NCBI GenBank assembly: GCA_947470515.1
Contig: CANITF010000014.1
Span: 1-64,000 of the forward strand
DNA length: 64,000 nucleotides
Origin: Flavobacteriales bacterium
Lineage (GTDB): Bacteria > Bacteroidota > Bacteroidia > Flavobacteriales_D > Crocinitomicaceae
Direction of reading: 5' to 3'
In this document: in pieces, positions 35,552 to 45,455 of the stretch
Layout of the letters: every line of letters starts with the position of its first letter
How positions within the stretch are numbered: the first letter of the stretch is position 1
Notes under the pieces: model-generated
What the model was told of the DNA's origin: nothing
Seen by the model: only the letters and a program-made list of their open reading frames with translations
Database searches by the model: none
Translations under genes and position numbers: made by a program

Positions 35552-35580
35552 AAGGTTGCTCAATTTGAGCAACCTTTTTT
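35552..35580 (+). terminator. Second hairpin terminator, plus orientation
   Basis: Arms AAGGTTGCTCA (35552-35562) and TGAGCAACCTT (35566-35576) form a perfect 11-base-pair stem with a 3-base loop. T residues follow on the plus strand. It can back up the ahcY terminator and may also stop the convergent pterin dehydratase transcript. Confidence 0.7.
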
Positions 35581-35588
35581 GATATTTG

Positions 35589-35861
35589 TCAAATTAATTT
35601 TTCTATTTCATTTGCTAGAGAATAATCTTTATCAGTGATACTTCCCTCATCATGCGTAAATAATCTTAAAATTAACGTCGAGCAATTTATCACTTCTACA
35701 TCAGGGTGGTGATTAGCATCGTCTGCTAGTTGTGCAATTTTTAAAAAAAGCAAAGCTAGTTCTGTTTGAGAATTGAAATTTAAAACTAATTCCAATCTAT
35801 TATTTTTTTTAGACCATTTCATGTGTTTTTCATTTATTGGGATTATTAAATTACATTTCAT
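35589..35861 (-). CDS. 4a-hydroxytetrahydrobiopterin dehydratase (pterin carbinolamine dehydratase)
   Basis: This 90-residue small enzyme would recycle 4a-hydroxy-tetrahydrobiopterin. The catalytic core ADDANHHPDVEV matches the HHP motif, and LFTHDEGSITDKDYSLA matches the THxxGxLTxxDxxLA end, with Glu-Gly-Ser where Gly-Gly-Leu is usual. The N-terminal part before MKWSKKNNRLELVLNF is unusual, and a start at 35822 would give 77 residues and drop the atypical 13-residue head. It lies alone between two terminators. No pterin-dependent hydroxylase is nearby. Confidence 0.8.
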   Translation of the reverse strand: MKCNLIIPINEKHMKWSKKNNRLELVLNFNSQTELALLFLKIAQLADDANHHPDVEVINCSTLILRLFTHDEGSITDKDYSLANEIEKLI

Positions 35862-35962
35862 TTCAAACTTATGTTATTCCAAAAGAAAATTCTAGTTCCA
35901 TTCCATTGAATTTACCTTTAATTTTTTGTATTTCAACTAGTTAGATTTTTTTTTAAAAATCA

Positions 35963-35998
35963 TAAAAAAAAAACTCCCCAACGTTACCGTTGAAGAGT
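35963..35998 (-). terminator. Terminator of the groES-groEL transcript
   Basis: Read on the minus strand, an 11-base-pair stem (35998-35988 with 35983-35973, including two G-U pairs) closes a 4-base loop and is followed by a run of T. It lies about 135 bases after the groEL stop. Confidence 0.8.
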
Positions 35999-36000
35999 CT

Positions 36001-36080
36001 ATATATAGCCGTTCTTACTATCCGAACAAGTCGGGAAGTAAGAGCCGAGAAAGAATCCGCCATTGACGGATTCTATAAGA
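36001..36080 (-). other. Structured 3' region of groESL (two further hairpins)
   Basis: Upstream of the terminator on the same strand are two more stems. One pairs 36009-36019 with 36037-36047 (11 base pairs, two mismatches) and has an inner CCGA/TCGG extension. The other pairs 36052-36059 with 36067-36074 (eight perfect pairs, 7-base loop). No gene is present. It may stabilise the message or be a small RNA released from the 3' end. Confidence 0.45.
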
Positions 36081-36083
36081 TTT

Positions 36084-37784
<1,701 letters not shown>

Positions 37785-37788
37785 TTAT

Positions 37789-38064
37789 TTAAAATATACC
37801 GTAAATATCTGATTCTTTCATGATCAAATAGGTGTTTCCATCCATCTTAATTTCAGTTCCAGAATACTGACCATACAATACTGTATCTCCTACCTTTACT
37901 GTCATAGGCTCATCTTTTTTTCCTTTTCCAGCAGCTATAACGGTTCCTTTTAAAGGTTTTTCTTTTGCTGTATCAGGAATAAAAATACCACTCGCTGTTT
38001 TTAATTCTGCAGGAGCTGATTCAATTAGAACTCTATCTGCTAAAGGCTTAAACTTTGTTGACAT
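37789..38064 (-). CDS. groES: Co-chaperonin GroES (10 kDa)
   Basis: This 91-residue co-chaperonin caps the GroEL ring. [39 protein letters not shown] covers the first strands and the mobile loop, and [32 protein letters not shown] is the usual end. I choose the ATG at 38064. An open frame extends to 38148, but its 28 extra residues overlap the promoter and are not GroES-like. It is the first gene of the groES-groEL transcript. Confidence 0.96.
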   Translation of the reverse strand: MSTKFKPLADRVLIESAPAELKTASGIFIPDTAKEKPLKGTVIAAGKGKKDEPMTVKVGDTVLYGQYSGTEIKMDGNTYLIMKESDIYGIF

Positions 38065-38102
38065 ATATTTAGTTTTTGTTTTATTGACTGTGCAGTGCTC
38101 AC

Positions 38103-38134
38103 CAATTTTATGCCAATGGTTTTTCTCCGACAAA
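38103..38134 (-). promoter_or_regulatory. Promoter for groES-groEL
   Basis: On the minus strand TTTG (38134-38131) is followed after 20 bases by TAAAATTG (38110-38103), one mismatch from TAnnTTTG. It lies about 40 bases upstream of groES. I see no clear CIRCE inverted repeat. Confidence 0.4.
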
Positions 38135-38164
38135 TGGTGCGTTTTCAACTATTTTCAACAAAAA

Positions 38165-38195
38165 AAATGTCAGTATGTATGACATACTGACATTT
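38165..38195 (-). terminator. Terminator after secG
   Basis: Perfect 14-base arms (38165-38178 and 38182-38195) with a 3-base loop lie 20 bases after the secG stop. On the minus strand the stem is followed by a run of about eight T. Confidence 0.88.
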
Positions 38196-38214
38196 GAAAT
38201 GTTTTGTTTTAGTA

Positions 38215-38550
38215 TTATTTTTTCCCAGGTTGACCTGCAGGTTGACCAGCTGGTTTTCCAACTTGATTTTGCTGTTGACCTTGACCTTGTTCAGTTTGTT
38301 GTGCTTCGTCTACCATAACTGGCTCAGGAGCTTTTGAACGAATAGTAAGGACGATACTCAATACCATAATAACTCCAGCTAAAGACCAAGTGGCTTTATC
38401 AATGAAGTCGTTTGTTTTTTGAACACCACCAATTTGCTGTGCTGCTCCAAAATCTGAGCTCAAACCTCCACCTTTAGGATTTTGAACGTATACTACAAGT
38501 ATCAATAATATACTCGCTAAAATGATGATCGATGAAAATAAAATATCCAT
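38215..38550 (-). CDS. secG: Preprotein translocase subunit SecG
   Basis: This 111-residue protein is the small two-helix subunit of the SecYEG translocon. The first helix ([30 protein letters not shown]) contains the family motif VQNPKGGGL. The second is [16 protein letters not shown]. The tail is Gln/Gly/Pro rich ([19 protein letters not shown]), common in Bacteroidota SecG. The gene starts three bases after the TPR-like gene and ends at a strong terminator, so it is the last member of the miaB to secG run. Confidence 0.92.
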   Translation of the reverse strand: MDILFSSIIILASILLILVVYVQNPKGGGLSSDFGAAQQIGGVQKTNDFIDKATWSLAGVIMVLSIVLTIRSKAPEPVMVDEAQQTEQGQGQQQNQVGKPAGQPAGQPGKK

Positions 38551-38553
38551 TGT

Positions 38554-39519
38554 TTATGTGTTTAACTTTTTCTTTAATTCTTCAATTCGGGATGCAAAGA
38601 AAATCTTTTTTTCTGGATTTATCAAGCTTAATTGTTCATATGCGAAAATTGCTTTCGGAAAATTGCCCTGAAGCGCGAAAATTTTAGCCAATGTTTCACT
38701 TACTGGCATCGTGCTTATCTCTAGGCTTTCCTTAGCTTTCTTGACTGGGGAGAAGAATTCTGTCTTCGGTTTTATGTCTATTATTTCTTCTTTTGAAGGA
38801 CGTGAAAGTTTTGGTTCATCTTTGATAAATTGATTAACAATTAGGTCAATTCGTGCTTTTTCTTCGTCAACTTGTGGCTCAAAATAGCGATCATTGGCTT
38901 GTAACCAAGATGAAAAAGATCTCTTTTCAGAATTTATTTGAATAATTTTTTGTACTGGTTCTTCGATTTCTTCACCCAGTTCCTTTTCAATATTTTCAAG
39001 ATGGTCTAAGTTGTAACTTGTCGAAATAGCAATTGAAAGTATTTCCTGATCAAAGGAATCGTTATCAGCATCTTTAATTTTTTCAAGAGTATCAAATTCT
39101 TCGTCAGAGAAAATTGATTCTGCACTACGTTGCTCATCAATAGATTCAATTTCACTTTCTAATTCAGGAACTTCAACGTCAAAAGGAGGAATGCTAACCT
39201 CATTTTTAATTGAAATAACAGGTGTTTCAACTATAGATGTTTCTAATTGAGTAGCACTTTCAGTTGGAATTTTTAAATGTAATTCTTTAGAATGAATCAA
39301 ATTATACAATTGTATTCTGTCAGAAATGCGATAAGCGTAATTGGATAATTCTTCTTCAAAACGAATATCATTATTATTAGATAGCGCTTTTAAATAAAGA
39401 ATAGGAAAAACTTGAGCGTAAGGGTAATTACTCGTAAATAATTTTAAATCGTCAATATCCCCAACTTGACACAAGTTTGGATCATAAATTCGTTGCGCTA
39501 TTTGTTCAAGATTCAGCAT
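38554..39519 (-). CDS. Conserved TPR-like protein of unknown function
   Basis: This 321-residue protein has no signal peptide. The N-terminus (MLNLEQIAQRIYDPNLCQVGDIDDLKLFTSNYPYAQVFPILYLKAL) is helical and contains a conserved-looking YPYAQ stretch. The centre (about residues 90-250) is acidic and low in complexity. The end (SETLAKIFALQGNFPKAIFAYEQLSLINPEKK) is one TPR-type helix pair. The ATG overlaps the upstream lptE stop (TAATG). I recall this order between lptE and secG in other Bacteroidota, where the protein is annotated only as hypothetical or TPR. A scaffold role is a guess. Confidence 0.7.
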   Translation of the reverse strand: MLNLEQIAQRIYDPNLCQVGDIDDLKLFTSNYPYAQVFPILYLKALSNNNDIRFEEELSNYAYRISDRIQLYNLIHSKELHLKIPTESATQLETSIVETPVISIKNEVSIPPFDVEVPELESEIESIDEQRSAESIFSDEEFDTLEKIKDADNDSFDQEILSIAISTSYNLDHLENIEKELGEEIEEPVQKIIQINSEKRSFSSWLQANDRYFEPQVDEEKARIDLIVNQFIKDEPKLSRPSKEEIIDIKPKTEFFSPVKKAKESLEISTMPVSETLAKIFALQGNFPKAIFAYEQLSLINPEKKIFFASRIEELKKKLNT

Positions 39520-40031
39520 TACCAGTTCGAAAGTAGTTTATTTATTACATCTTGAACTATTTGTGTGCTAATTTCATCCAATAAAGTCGCTTCCTGAGAG
39601 GCTAAATCAGTATTAGAATCATAATCAATAAAACGGGTACTGGTCAATGTCATTTTATCTTCTTCAGGTGCGGTAATAAAAATAGTGAATTGAACAGAAA
39701 TAGTTAATCTGTTTTTTGCTGAATTATCTCCTTCTTGAATAGCAACTGGAATTATGGTGTAACTGGAAATCTTTCCTTCTATAGAAACTTCACCCTTTCC
39801 TAAAACTGGGTTTAATAATAAGCGCGTGTTATTTTGAACACCATCTTTTAGTTTTTCTGATAATAAAGCAGCATAACTAATCGGCGTATTAGGAGCATCA
39901 TTTTCTAATGTTTTAACCGAAAAAGTTTTCCATTCTTCAGGCATAGAACCTGTATCTATAAATGAAACACTCGAAGGCCAGCATCCTGTAAGACCAATTA
40001 ATACTATTAGGCAGAAGATTAATTTCATCAT
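39519..40031 (-). CDS. lptE: LptE-like outer-membrane lipoprotein
   Basis: This 170-residue lipoprotein belongs to the LptE family, which plugs LptD in the outer membrane during LPS insertion. The signal has a lipobox, LIGLTGC, with Cys17 as the lipidation site. SFIDTGSMPEEWKTFSVKTLENDAPN is the Bacteroidota-type start of the mature domain, and FTIFITAPEEDKMTLTSTRFIDYD continues the beta-sheet of the family. It overlaps the sigma-54 regulator upstream by four bases and the TPR-like gene by one, so all are translated together. The family is weakly conserved, so the call rests on length, lipobox and gene order. Confidence 0.78.
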   Translation of the reverse strand: MMKLIFCLIVLIGLTGCWPSSVSFIDTGSMPEEWKTFSVKTLENDAPNTPISYAALLSEKLKDGVQNNTRLLLNPVLGKGEVSIEGKISSYTIIPVAIQEGDNSAKNRLTISVQFTIFITAPEEDKMTLTSTRFIDYDSNTDLASQEATLLDEISTQIVQDVINKLLSNW

Positions 40032-41269
40032 TCCATTAAATTATATTCTTTTATCTTGCGATAAAGTGTACGTTCAGATATCCCTAATTCAGCAGCAGCA
40101 TATTTCCTTTTTCCTCTGTGTTTTTCTAAAGCTTTTTGAATCAATTCCTTTTCTCGATCTTCTAAAGATAACGACTCTTCAACTTCTTCATGTGTTTCAA
40201 AATCTTCGGTTACTGGTGTTGCTTGAAATTCATTAACATTTTTTTCAGTTGGCGAAGGTAATATCCGAGATTGACCAAAATTTGGATTAACTTCTTTATA
40301 AAGTCTGTTTACAATCGCTGTTTGATCATTACTCAAGGAGAAATCACCATTTTGATGAACTAATTCAATCACTAGCTTTTTTAAATCCGACAAGTCCTTT
40401 TTCATGTCGAATAAGAATTTGTACATCAATTCTCGTTCTGAAAAATTTTCTGAACCACCTTCACCCATAATGGCAGGAACTTTTTCTCTTTCTGCAGGGA
40501 GGTATGATAAAATCATCGCTGCATCTAATTCTCTACTTGTTTCTATAACAGAGATTTGTTCAACAAGATTTTTTAATTGACGAATATTTCCAGGCCAACC
40601 ATATTTCATTAATACTTGAACGGCATCATCTGATAAGCGAACCGAAGGCATTCGGTATTTGTCAGCAAAATCACTGGCAAATTTTCTAAATAATAAATGA
40701 ATATCCTCTTTTCTATTTCGAAGTGGAGGTAAAGCAATAGGAACAGTGCTCAATCTGTAAAATAAGTCTTCTCTGAATTTTCCTGATGCAATTGCTTTTT
40801 GCATATTTTCATTCGTAGCAGCAACAACTCTAACATTTGTTTTAATCGGCTTAGATGCACCAACACGAATGAATTCTCCCGTTTCTAAAACACGCAACAA
40901 CCGAACTTGTGTTTGCATTGGTAATTCCGCAACTTCATCCAAGAAGATTGTTCCACCATTAGCTACCTCAAAATATCCTTGTCTGCTGCCATGTGCCCCT
41001 GTAAATGATCCTTTTTCGTGTCCAAATAATTCGGAATCAATCGTTCCCTCAGGAATTGCACCGCAGTTCACAGCAATATATTCGCCATGTTTACGCGAGC
41101 TTAAGTTGTGAATGACTTGAGGGATAATTTCTTTTCCCGTTCCACTTTCTCCCGTTACCAAAACAGAAATATCTGTCGGTGCAACTTGAATAGCAACTTC
41201 TAGAGCTCTATTAAGAAGAGGAGCATTTCCAATGACTTCAAAACGTTGTTTTATTTGTTGTAAGTTCAT
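40028..41269 (-). CDS. Sigma-54-dependent transcriptional activator without receiver domain
   Basis: This protein has an AAA+ domain almost at its N-terminus, followed by a Fis-type helix-turn-helix. Walker A is GESGTGKE, the sigma-54 loop reads GSFTGA (GAFTGA variant), Walker B is GGTIFLDEVAEL, and the DNA-binding helix is RKYAAAELGISERTLYRKIKEYNL. There is no response-regulator receiver. Residues about 260-390 form a linker without a recognised domain. I choose the ATG at 41269 (MNLQQIKQRFEVIGNAPLL), two bases after the miaB stop. The next ATG upstream would overlap miaB. It lies in the miaB-lptE-secG run. Targets are unknown. Confidence 0.9.
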   Translation of the reverse strand: MNLQQIKQRFEVIGNAPLLNRALEVAIQVAPTDISVLVTGESGTGKEIIPQVIHNLSSRKHGEYIAVNCGAIPEGTIDSELFGHEKGSFTGAHGSRQGYFEVANGGTIFLDEVAELPMQTQVRLLRVLETGEFIRVGASKPIKTNVRVVAATNENMQKAIASGKFREDLFYRLSTVPIALPPLRNRKEDIHLLFRKFASDFADKYRMPSVRLSDDAVQVLMKYGWPGNIRQLKNLVEQISVIETSRELDAAMILSYLPAEREKVPAIMGEGGSENFSERELMYKFLFDMKKDLSDLKKLVIELVHQNGDFSLSNDQTAIVNRLYKEVNPNFGQSRILPSPTEKNVNEFQATPVTEDFETHEEVEESLSLEDREKELIQKALEKHRGKRKYAAAELGISERTLYRKIKEYNLME

Positions 41270-41270
41270 A

Positions 41271-42719
41271 TTATGCTCGAATAGAATTATAAACAACTTC
41301 ACCTAATAATGTTGCTGAAGTGCAACTCGTAATTTTCACGGTTATATATTGACCAATTTCAAAATCTCCTTTTGGAAAAACAACCATGGAATTCTTTCCA
41401 TTTCTACCGCACATTTCATCTTTCGATTTCTTAGAAACTCCTTCAACCAATACTTTGTCAGTATTCCCAACCTGCTTTTGATTTGCTAGCAATGAATGTT
41501 CTCTTTGTTTTGCAACGATTTCTGCAATTCTTCTCGTTTTAATAGCTTCCGGAATATCATCACTGAATTTCCTTTCTGCTAATGTTTTTGGTCTTTCAGA
41601 ATATTTGTACATATATGCAAAATCAAATTTCGCATACTCCATTAATGATAATGTATCTTGATGTTCTTCTTCTGTTTCTTCGCAAAAGCCAATAATTAAA
41701 TCTGTTGTAATTGTGCAATCATCAACGATTCTTCTTATTGCTTCAATTCGTTCAATATACCACTCTCGGGAATAACCACGATTCATTCTTCCTAAAACGT
41801 TCGTGTTTCCAGATTGAACAGGTAAATGAATTGAAGAGCAAATGTTATCGTATTTAGCCATCATTTCCAATACATCATCCGTCATATCTTTCGGATGAGA
41901 TGTTGAAAAACGAACACGTAAATCAGGATTTACTAACGCAACCATTTCCATCAATTGAGCGAAATTGGTTGTATTTATCGTCTCGTCCTTAATTTCTCCT
42001 TTCGAAGTTAAATTCCAACGGTAACTATCCACATTTTGTCCCAACAAAGTTACTTCTCTATATCCTCTATCAAAAAGATCTTTGCATTCTTGAATTATTG
42101 TCAATGGATCTCTAGAACGCTCTCTTCCTCTAGTAAATGGAACAACACAAAACGAACACATGTTATCGCAACCTCTAGTTATTGTTACAAAAGCAGAAAC
42201 ACCGCCTAAATCTAATCGAACTGGAGAAATATCTGCATACGTTTCATCTCGGGAAAGCAATACATTGACTGCTTTTTGTCCTGTGCCAATTACTTCATCA
42301 ATAAGATTCGGTAAATCTCTATAGGCATCTGGTCCAGCAATTAAATCAACTAACTTTTCTTCTTCTAATAAGGCCTTTTTCAATCGCTCAGCCATGCATC
42401 CTAAAATGCCAACAACTAATTTTGGATTGTCTTTCTTTTTTTGTTTGATATCCCCAAGTCTTGTTCGAACACGCGACTCTGCATTTTCACGAATGGAACA
42501 CGTATTAATCAAGATAACGTCAGCCTCATCAACATTACGAGTAGTGCTGTAACCATCTTTCGCCATAATGGACGCAACAACCTCGCTATCGGAAAAATTC
42601 ATTGCACAACCATAACTTTCAACGTATAGCTTTTTACCAGTAGAATTTATTGAAGTTTCATTATTTAACGCTTCTCCCTGTCTTGTTTCGTCAATCACCT
42701 TATTTGATTCAAAATCCAT
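41271..42719 (-). CDS. miaB: tRNA-2-methylthio-N6-dimethylallyladenosine synthase MiaB
   Basis: This 482-residue radical SAM methylthiotransferase modifies A37 of tRNAs reading UNN codons. The N-terminal UPF0004 domain starts at [20 protein letters not shown], with further cysteines in [11 protein letters not shown] and [10 protein letters not shown]. The radical SAM motif is [26 protein letters not shown] domain ends the protein. The N-terminal 30 residues ([17 protein letters not shown]) are extra and typical of Bacteroidota. It is the first gene of the minus-strand run that ends at secG, and it is divergent from topA. Confidence 0.96.
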   Translation of the reverse strand: MDFESNKVIDETRQGEALNNETSINSTGKKLYVESYGCAMNFSDSEVVASIMAKDGYSTTRNVDEADVILINTCSIRENAESRVRTRLGDIKQKKKDNPKLVVGILGCMAERLKKALLEEEKLVDLIAGPDAYRDLPNLIDEVIGTGQKAVNVLLSRDETYADISPVRLDLGGVSAFVTITRGCDNMCSFCVVPFTRGRERSRDPLTIIQECKDLFDRGYREVTLLGQNVDSYRWNLTSKGEIKDETINTTNFAQLMEMVALVNPDLRVRFSTSHPKDMTDDVLEMMAKYDNICSSIHLPVQSGNTNVLGRMNRGYSREWYIERIEAIRRIVDDCTITTDLIIGFCEETEEEHQDTLSLMEYAKFDFAYMYKYSERPKTLAERKFSDDIPEAIKTRRIAEIVAKQREHSLLANQKQVGNTDKVLVEGVSKKSKDEMCGRNGKNSMVVFPKGDFEIGQYITVKITSCTSATLLGEVVYNSIRA

Positions 42720-42747
42720 TTAATTGTACTCATTTAAAAATAGTGAA

Positions 42748-42780
42748 CAAAAATAACCAAAATATCAATTGTATGTCAAA
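42748..42780 (-). promoter_or_regulatory. Promoter for the miaB operon
   Basis: On the minus strand TTTG (42780-42777) and TATTTTTG (42755-42748) are 21 bases apart, fitting the -33/-7 consensus, and lie 29 bases upstream of the miaB ATG. Confidence 0.55.
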
Positions 42781-42923
42781 ATGGCAGACCTTAAAATAAG
42801 CTAATTTATCTTAAAAAATGAGTTTTGTATATTAGTTTGTTGCTGTGTAGCAGAATAATATCAAACCTAATCTATTGTTAATCAGTAATATTTGCCAGCT
42901 TAAAGTGCTTTAGTTTTTTTTCA

Positions 42924-42956
42924 TTTGTAAATTGAAATGAAATAAACTTACTTTTG
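42924..42956 (+). promoter_or_regulatory. Promoter for topA
   Basis: TTTG at 42924-42927 and TACTTTTG at 42949-42956 are separated by 21 bases, matching the -33/-7 pattern. The ATG is 43 bases downstream of the -7 box. Confidence 0.55.
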
Positions 42957-42998
42957 CAGCGATAAAATTTTTGCTCGAATATTCAAAAACGCAAAACT

Positions 42999-45314
42999 AT
43001 GGCTAAAAATCTCGTAATCGTTGAGTCCCCTGCAAAGGCAAAAACAATAGAAGGATATCTTGGAAAAGATTTCGTTGTAAAATCTAGCTTCGGGCACGTT
43101 CGAGACTTAGCAAAAAAAGGAATAGCAATTGATATTGAGCATGATTTCCAACCTAATTATGAAGTTTCAGCAGATAAAAAAGCAATTGTCGCTGAACTGA
43201 AAAAATTAGCGAAGGAAGCAGAGACTGTGTGGTTAGCGACTGATGAGGACCGCGAAGGAGAAGCTATTTCATGGCATTTATATGAAACGTTGAATCTTGA
43301 AAAAAAGGATACAAAACGTATTACCTTTAACGAAATAACTAAATCGGCAATTCTTAAAGCAATTGATAATCCGCGGAAAATTAATAAAGAATTAGTTGAT
43401 GCGCAGCAAGCTAGAAGAGTGCTTGATAGAATTGTTGGGTTTGAATTATCTCCTGTTCTTTGGAAAAAAGTTCGACCAAGTTTATCAGCTGGAAGAGTGC
43501 AATCTGTTGCTGTTCGTTTAATTGTAGACAGAGAAAAAGACATAAACAAACATAATTCAGAAAGTTTTTTTCGTGTAAATGCAAATTTCAGTGCAACAAA
43601 AGGTAAAATTAAAGCTGAATTATCAAAACAATTAACTTCTGAAAAACAAGCGATTGATTTATTAAACGCATGCAAAGGAGCCGATTTTGTAATCGATGAT
43701 GTTCAACAAAAACCAGCGACAAAATCTCCAACAGCACCTTTTACAACTTCAACTTTACAACAAGAGGCAAGTTTGAAATTGGGATTCTCTGTTTCTAGAA
43801 CTATGTCTGTTGCACAGCGTTTGTATGAAGCAGGTAAAATAACGTACATGAGAACGGACTCTGTGAATTTTTCAGAAACAGCTCTAACAAGTGCCAAAGA
43901 AGAAATTGAAAGAGCGTATGGAAAAGAATATTCTAATCCAACGAAATATAAAACAAAGAGCAGCAATGCACAAGAGGCTCACGAGGCTATTCGTCCAACT
44001 GAGTTTTTTACCCATTCGATAGAAGGTGATCGCGATGATGAGCGTCTATATGATTTAATTTGGAAGCGCTCAATCGCCTCTCAAATGTCAAATGCAAAGC
44101 TGGAAAGAACGACAATAAAAATTGTAAGTAATTCTATTTCTGAACATTTTCAAGCAAAAGGAGAAGTTATCAAATTTGATGGTTTCTTGAAAGTATATCT
44201 TGAATCAGATGTCGATCAGGATGATGATGAAGACGATGAAGATGGATTACTTCCTGATGTGAAAGCTGGTGAAAAGGTTAATAGCGATGAAATTACAGCT
44301 ACAGAGCGTTTTTCAAGACCACCGTCGCGTTATGCAGAAGCTTCTTTAGTGAAGAAAATGGAAGAATTAGGCATTGGTCGACCTTCAACGTATGCTCCAA
44401 CAATTTCTACGATTCAAAAACGTGGCTATGTTGAGAAAAATGAGAGAGAAGGGAATGAACGTAAATACCTTGTTAAGAAATTAGTAAAAAACGAATTGAT
44501 TGAAGAAGTTCGAACTGAAACAACCGGTAAAGAAAAGAATAAACTTTCTCCAACCGATATTGGGATCGTTGTGACTGATTTTTTGAGTGAACATTTTGAA
44601 AGAATTATGGATTATAACTTTACTGCGAAAGTAGAGGAGGAGTTTGACGAAATTGCAAAAGGATTGATTCAGTGGACTGAAATGCTGCATAAGTTCTACG
44701 ATCTATTCCATAAAAATGTTGAAGATACATTAGAACATTCAGAAAGAGCTACTGGTGAAAGAGAATTAGGGATTCACCCAGTGAGTGGTAAAAAAATAAT
44801 TGCACGAATTGGACGTTTTGGACCGATGATTCAAGTGGGTGACGAGCTAGTAGATGGTGAAAAACCACAATTTGCTTCACTTCAAAAAGATCAATCTATT
44901 GGAAGTATTACACTTGAAGAAGCATTAGAATTATTTAAAATGCCCCGAACTTTAGGTGAATTTGAGGAACTTGTGGTGAAGGCAAATGTAGGCCGATTTG
45001 GTCCATACATTCAACATGGAAAAATATTTGCTTCTATTCCAAAGGAGGAAAGCCCGATGAATATAACGTTTGAGCGCGCTGTTGAAATCATTCTCGAAAA
45101 GAGAGAATCTGACGCAAATAAGTTGATTAAAAGCTTTACAGAGGAGGAAGATATGCAATTATTGAACGGACGTTGGGGTCCATATTTGAAGATTGGAAAA
45201 AACAATTTCAAATTACCTAAAGGTGCAGAGGCTGAAAAACTTACATACGACGAATGTATCACAATTTCAAAAAATCAGCCGAAGGGCAAAAAGAAGCCTG
45301 TTAAGAAAAAATAA
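42999..45314 (+). CDS. topA: DNA topoisomerase I (type IA)
   Basis: This 771-residue topoisomerase relaxes negative supercoils. The TOPRIM domain has VESPAKAKTIEGYLG at the start and DEDREGEAISWH. The catalytic tyrosine is in KITYMRTDSVNFSE, and RPSTYAPTISTIQKRGYVE is the conserved domain IV region. An acidic loop (DVDQDDDEDDEDGL) interrupts the core near residue 410. Instead of four-cysteine zinc fingers, the C-terminus has several repeats of the GRFGPMIQVG type (GRFGPYIQHG, GRWGPYLKIG) and a lysine-rich tail (KGKKKPVKKK). It has its own promoter. Confidence 0.96.
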   Translation: MAKNLVIVESPAKAKTIEGYLGKDFVVKSSFGHVRDLAKKGIAIDIEHDFQPNYEVSADKKAIVAELKKLAKEAETVWLATDEDREGEAISWHLYETLNLEKKDTKRITFNEITKSAILKAIDNPRKINKELVDAQQARRVLDRIVGFELSPVLWKKVRPSLSAGRVQSVAVRLIVDREKDINKHNSESFFRVNANFSATKGKIKAELSKQLTSEKQAIDLLNACKGADFVIDDVQQKPATKSPTAPFTTSTLQQEASLKLGFSVSRTMSVAQRLYEAGKITYMRTDSVNFSETALTSAKEEIERAYGKEYSNPTKYKTKSSNAQEAHEAIRPTEFFTHSIEGDRDDERLYDLIWKRSIASQMSNAKLERTTIKIVSNSISEHFQAKGEVIKFDGFLKVYLESDVDQDDDEDDEDGLLPDVKAGEKVNSDEITATERFSRPPSRYAEASLVKKMEELGIGRPSTYAPTISTIQKRGYVEKNEREGNERKYLVKKLVKNELIEEVRTETTGKEKNKLSPTDIGIVVTDFLSEHFERIMDYNFTAKVEEEFDEIAKGLIQWTEMLHKFYDLFHKNVEDTLEHSERATGERELGIHPVSGKKIIARIGRFGPMIQVGDELVDGEKPQFASLQKDQSIGSITLEEALELFKMPRTLGEFEELVVKANVGRFGPYIQHGKIFASIPKEESPMNITFERAVEIILEKRESDANKLIKSFTEEEDMQLLNGRWGPYLKIGKNNFKLPKGAEAEKLTYDECITISKNQPKGKKKPVKKK

Positions 45315-45455
45315 ATTTCATAATTGATTTTATTTTTTCAAGTGTATTCAGAGGAATCTTCAAAAAAACCTTTTGAACAAATCAATATGTAATACTTTCA
45401 GACCTCTGTTTGATTACAAAAACAATATTGATTTAAATTTGAAGAAAAATTCTGA

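Noticed and set aside
38065-38148. N-terminal extension of groES
   Set aside because: The added residues do not resemble GroES and overlap the predicted promoter.
38065-38160. CIRCE operator upstream of groES
   Set aside because: A GTGCTCAC string is present but there is no matching inverted half at the right spacing.
42465-42480. GTTCGAACACGC string resembling a tRNA T-loop
   Set aside because: It lies inside the miaB coding sequence and no cloverleaf can be formed around it.
43157-43675. Long minus-strand frame opposite topA
   Set aside because: It is antisense to the conserved TOPRIM and core region and shows no protein-family signature.
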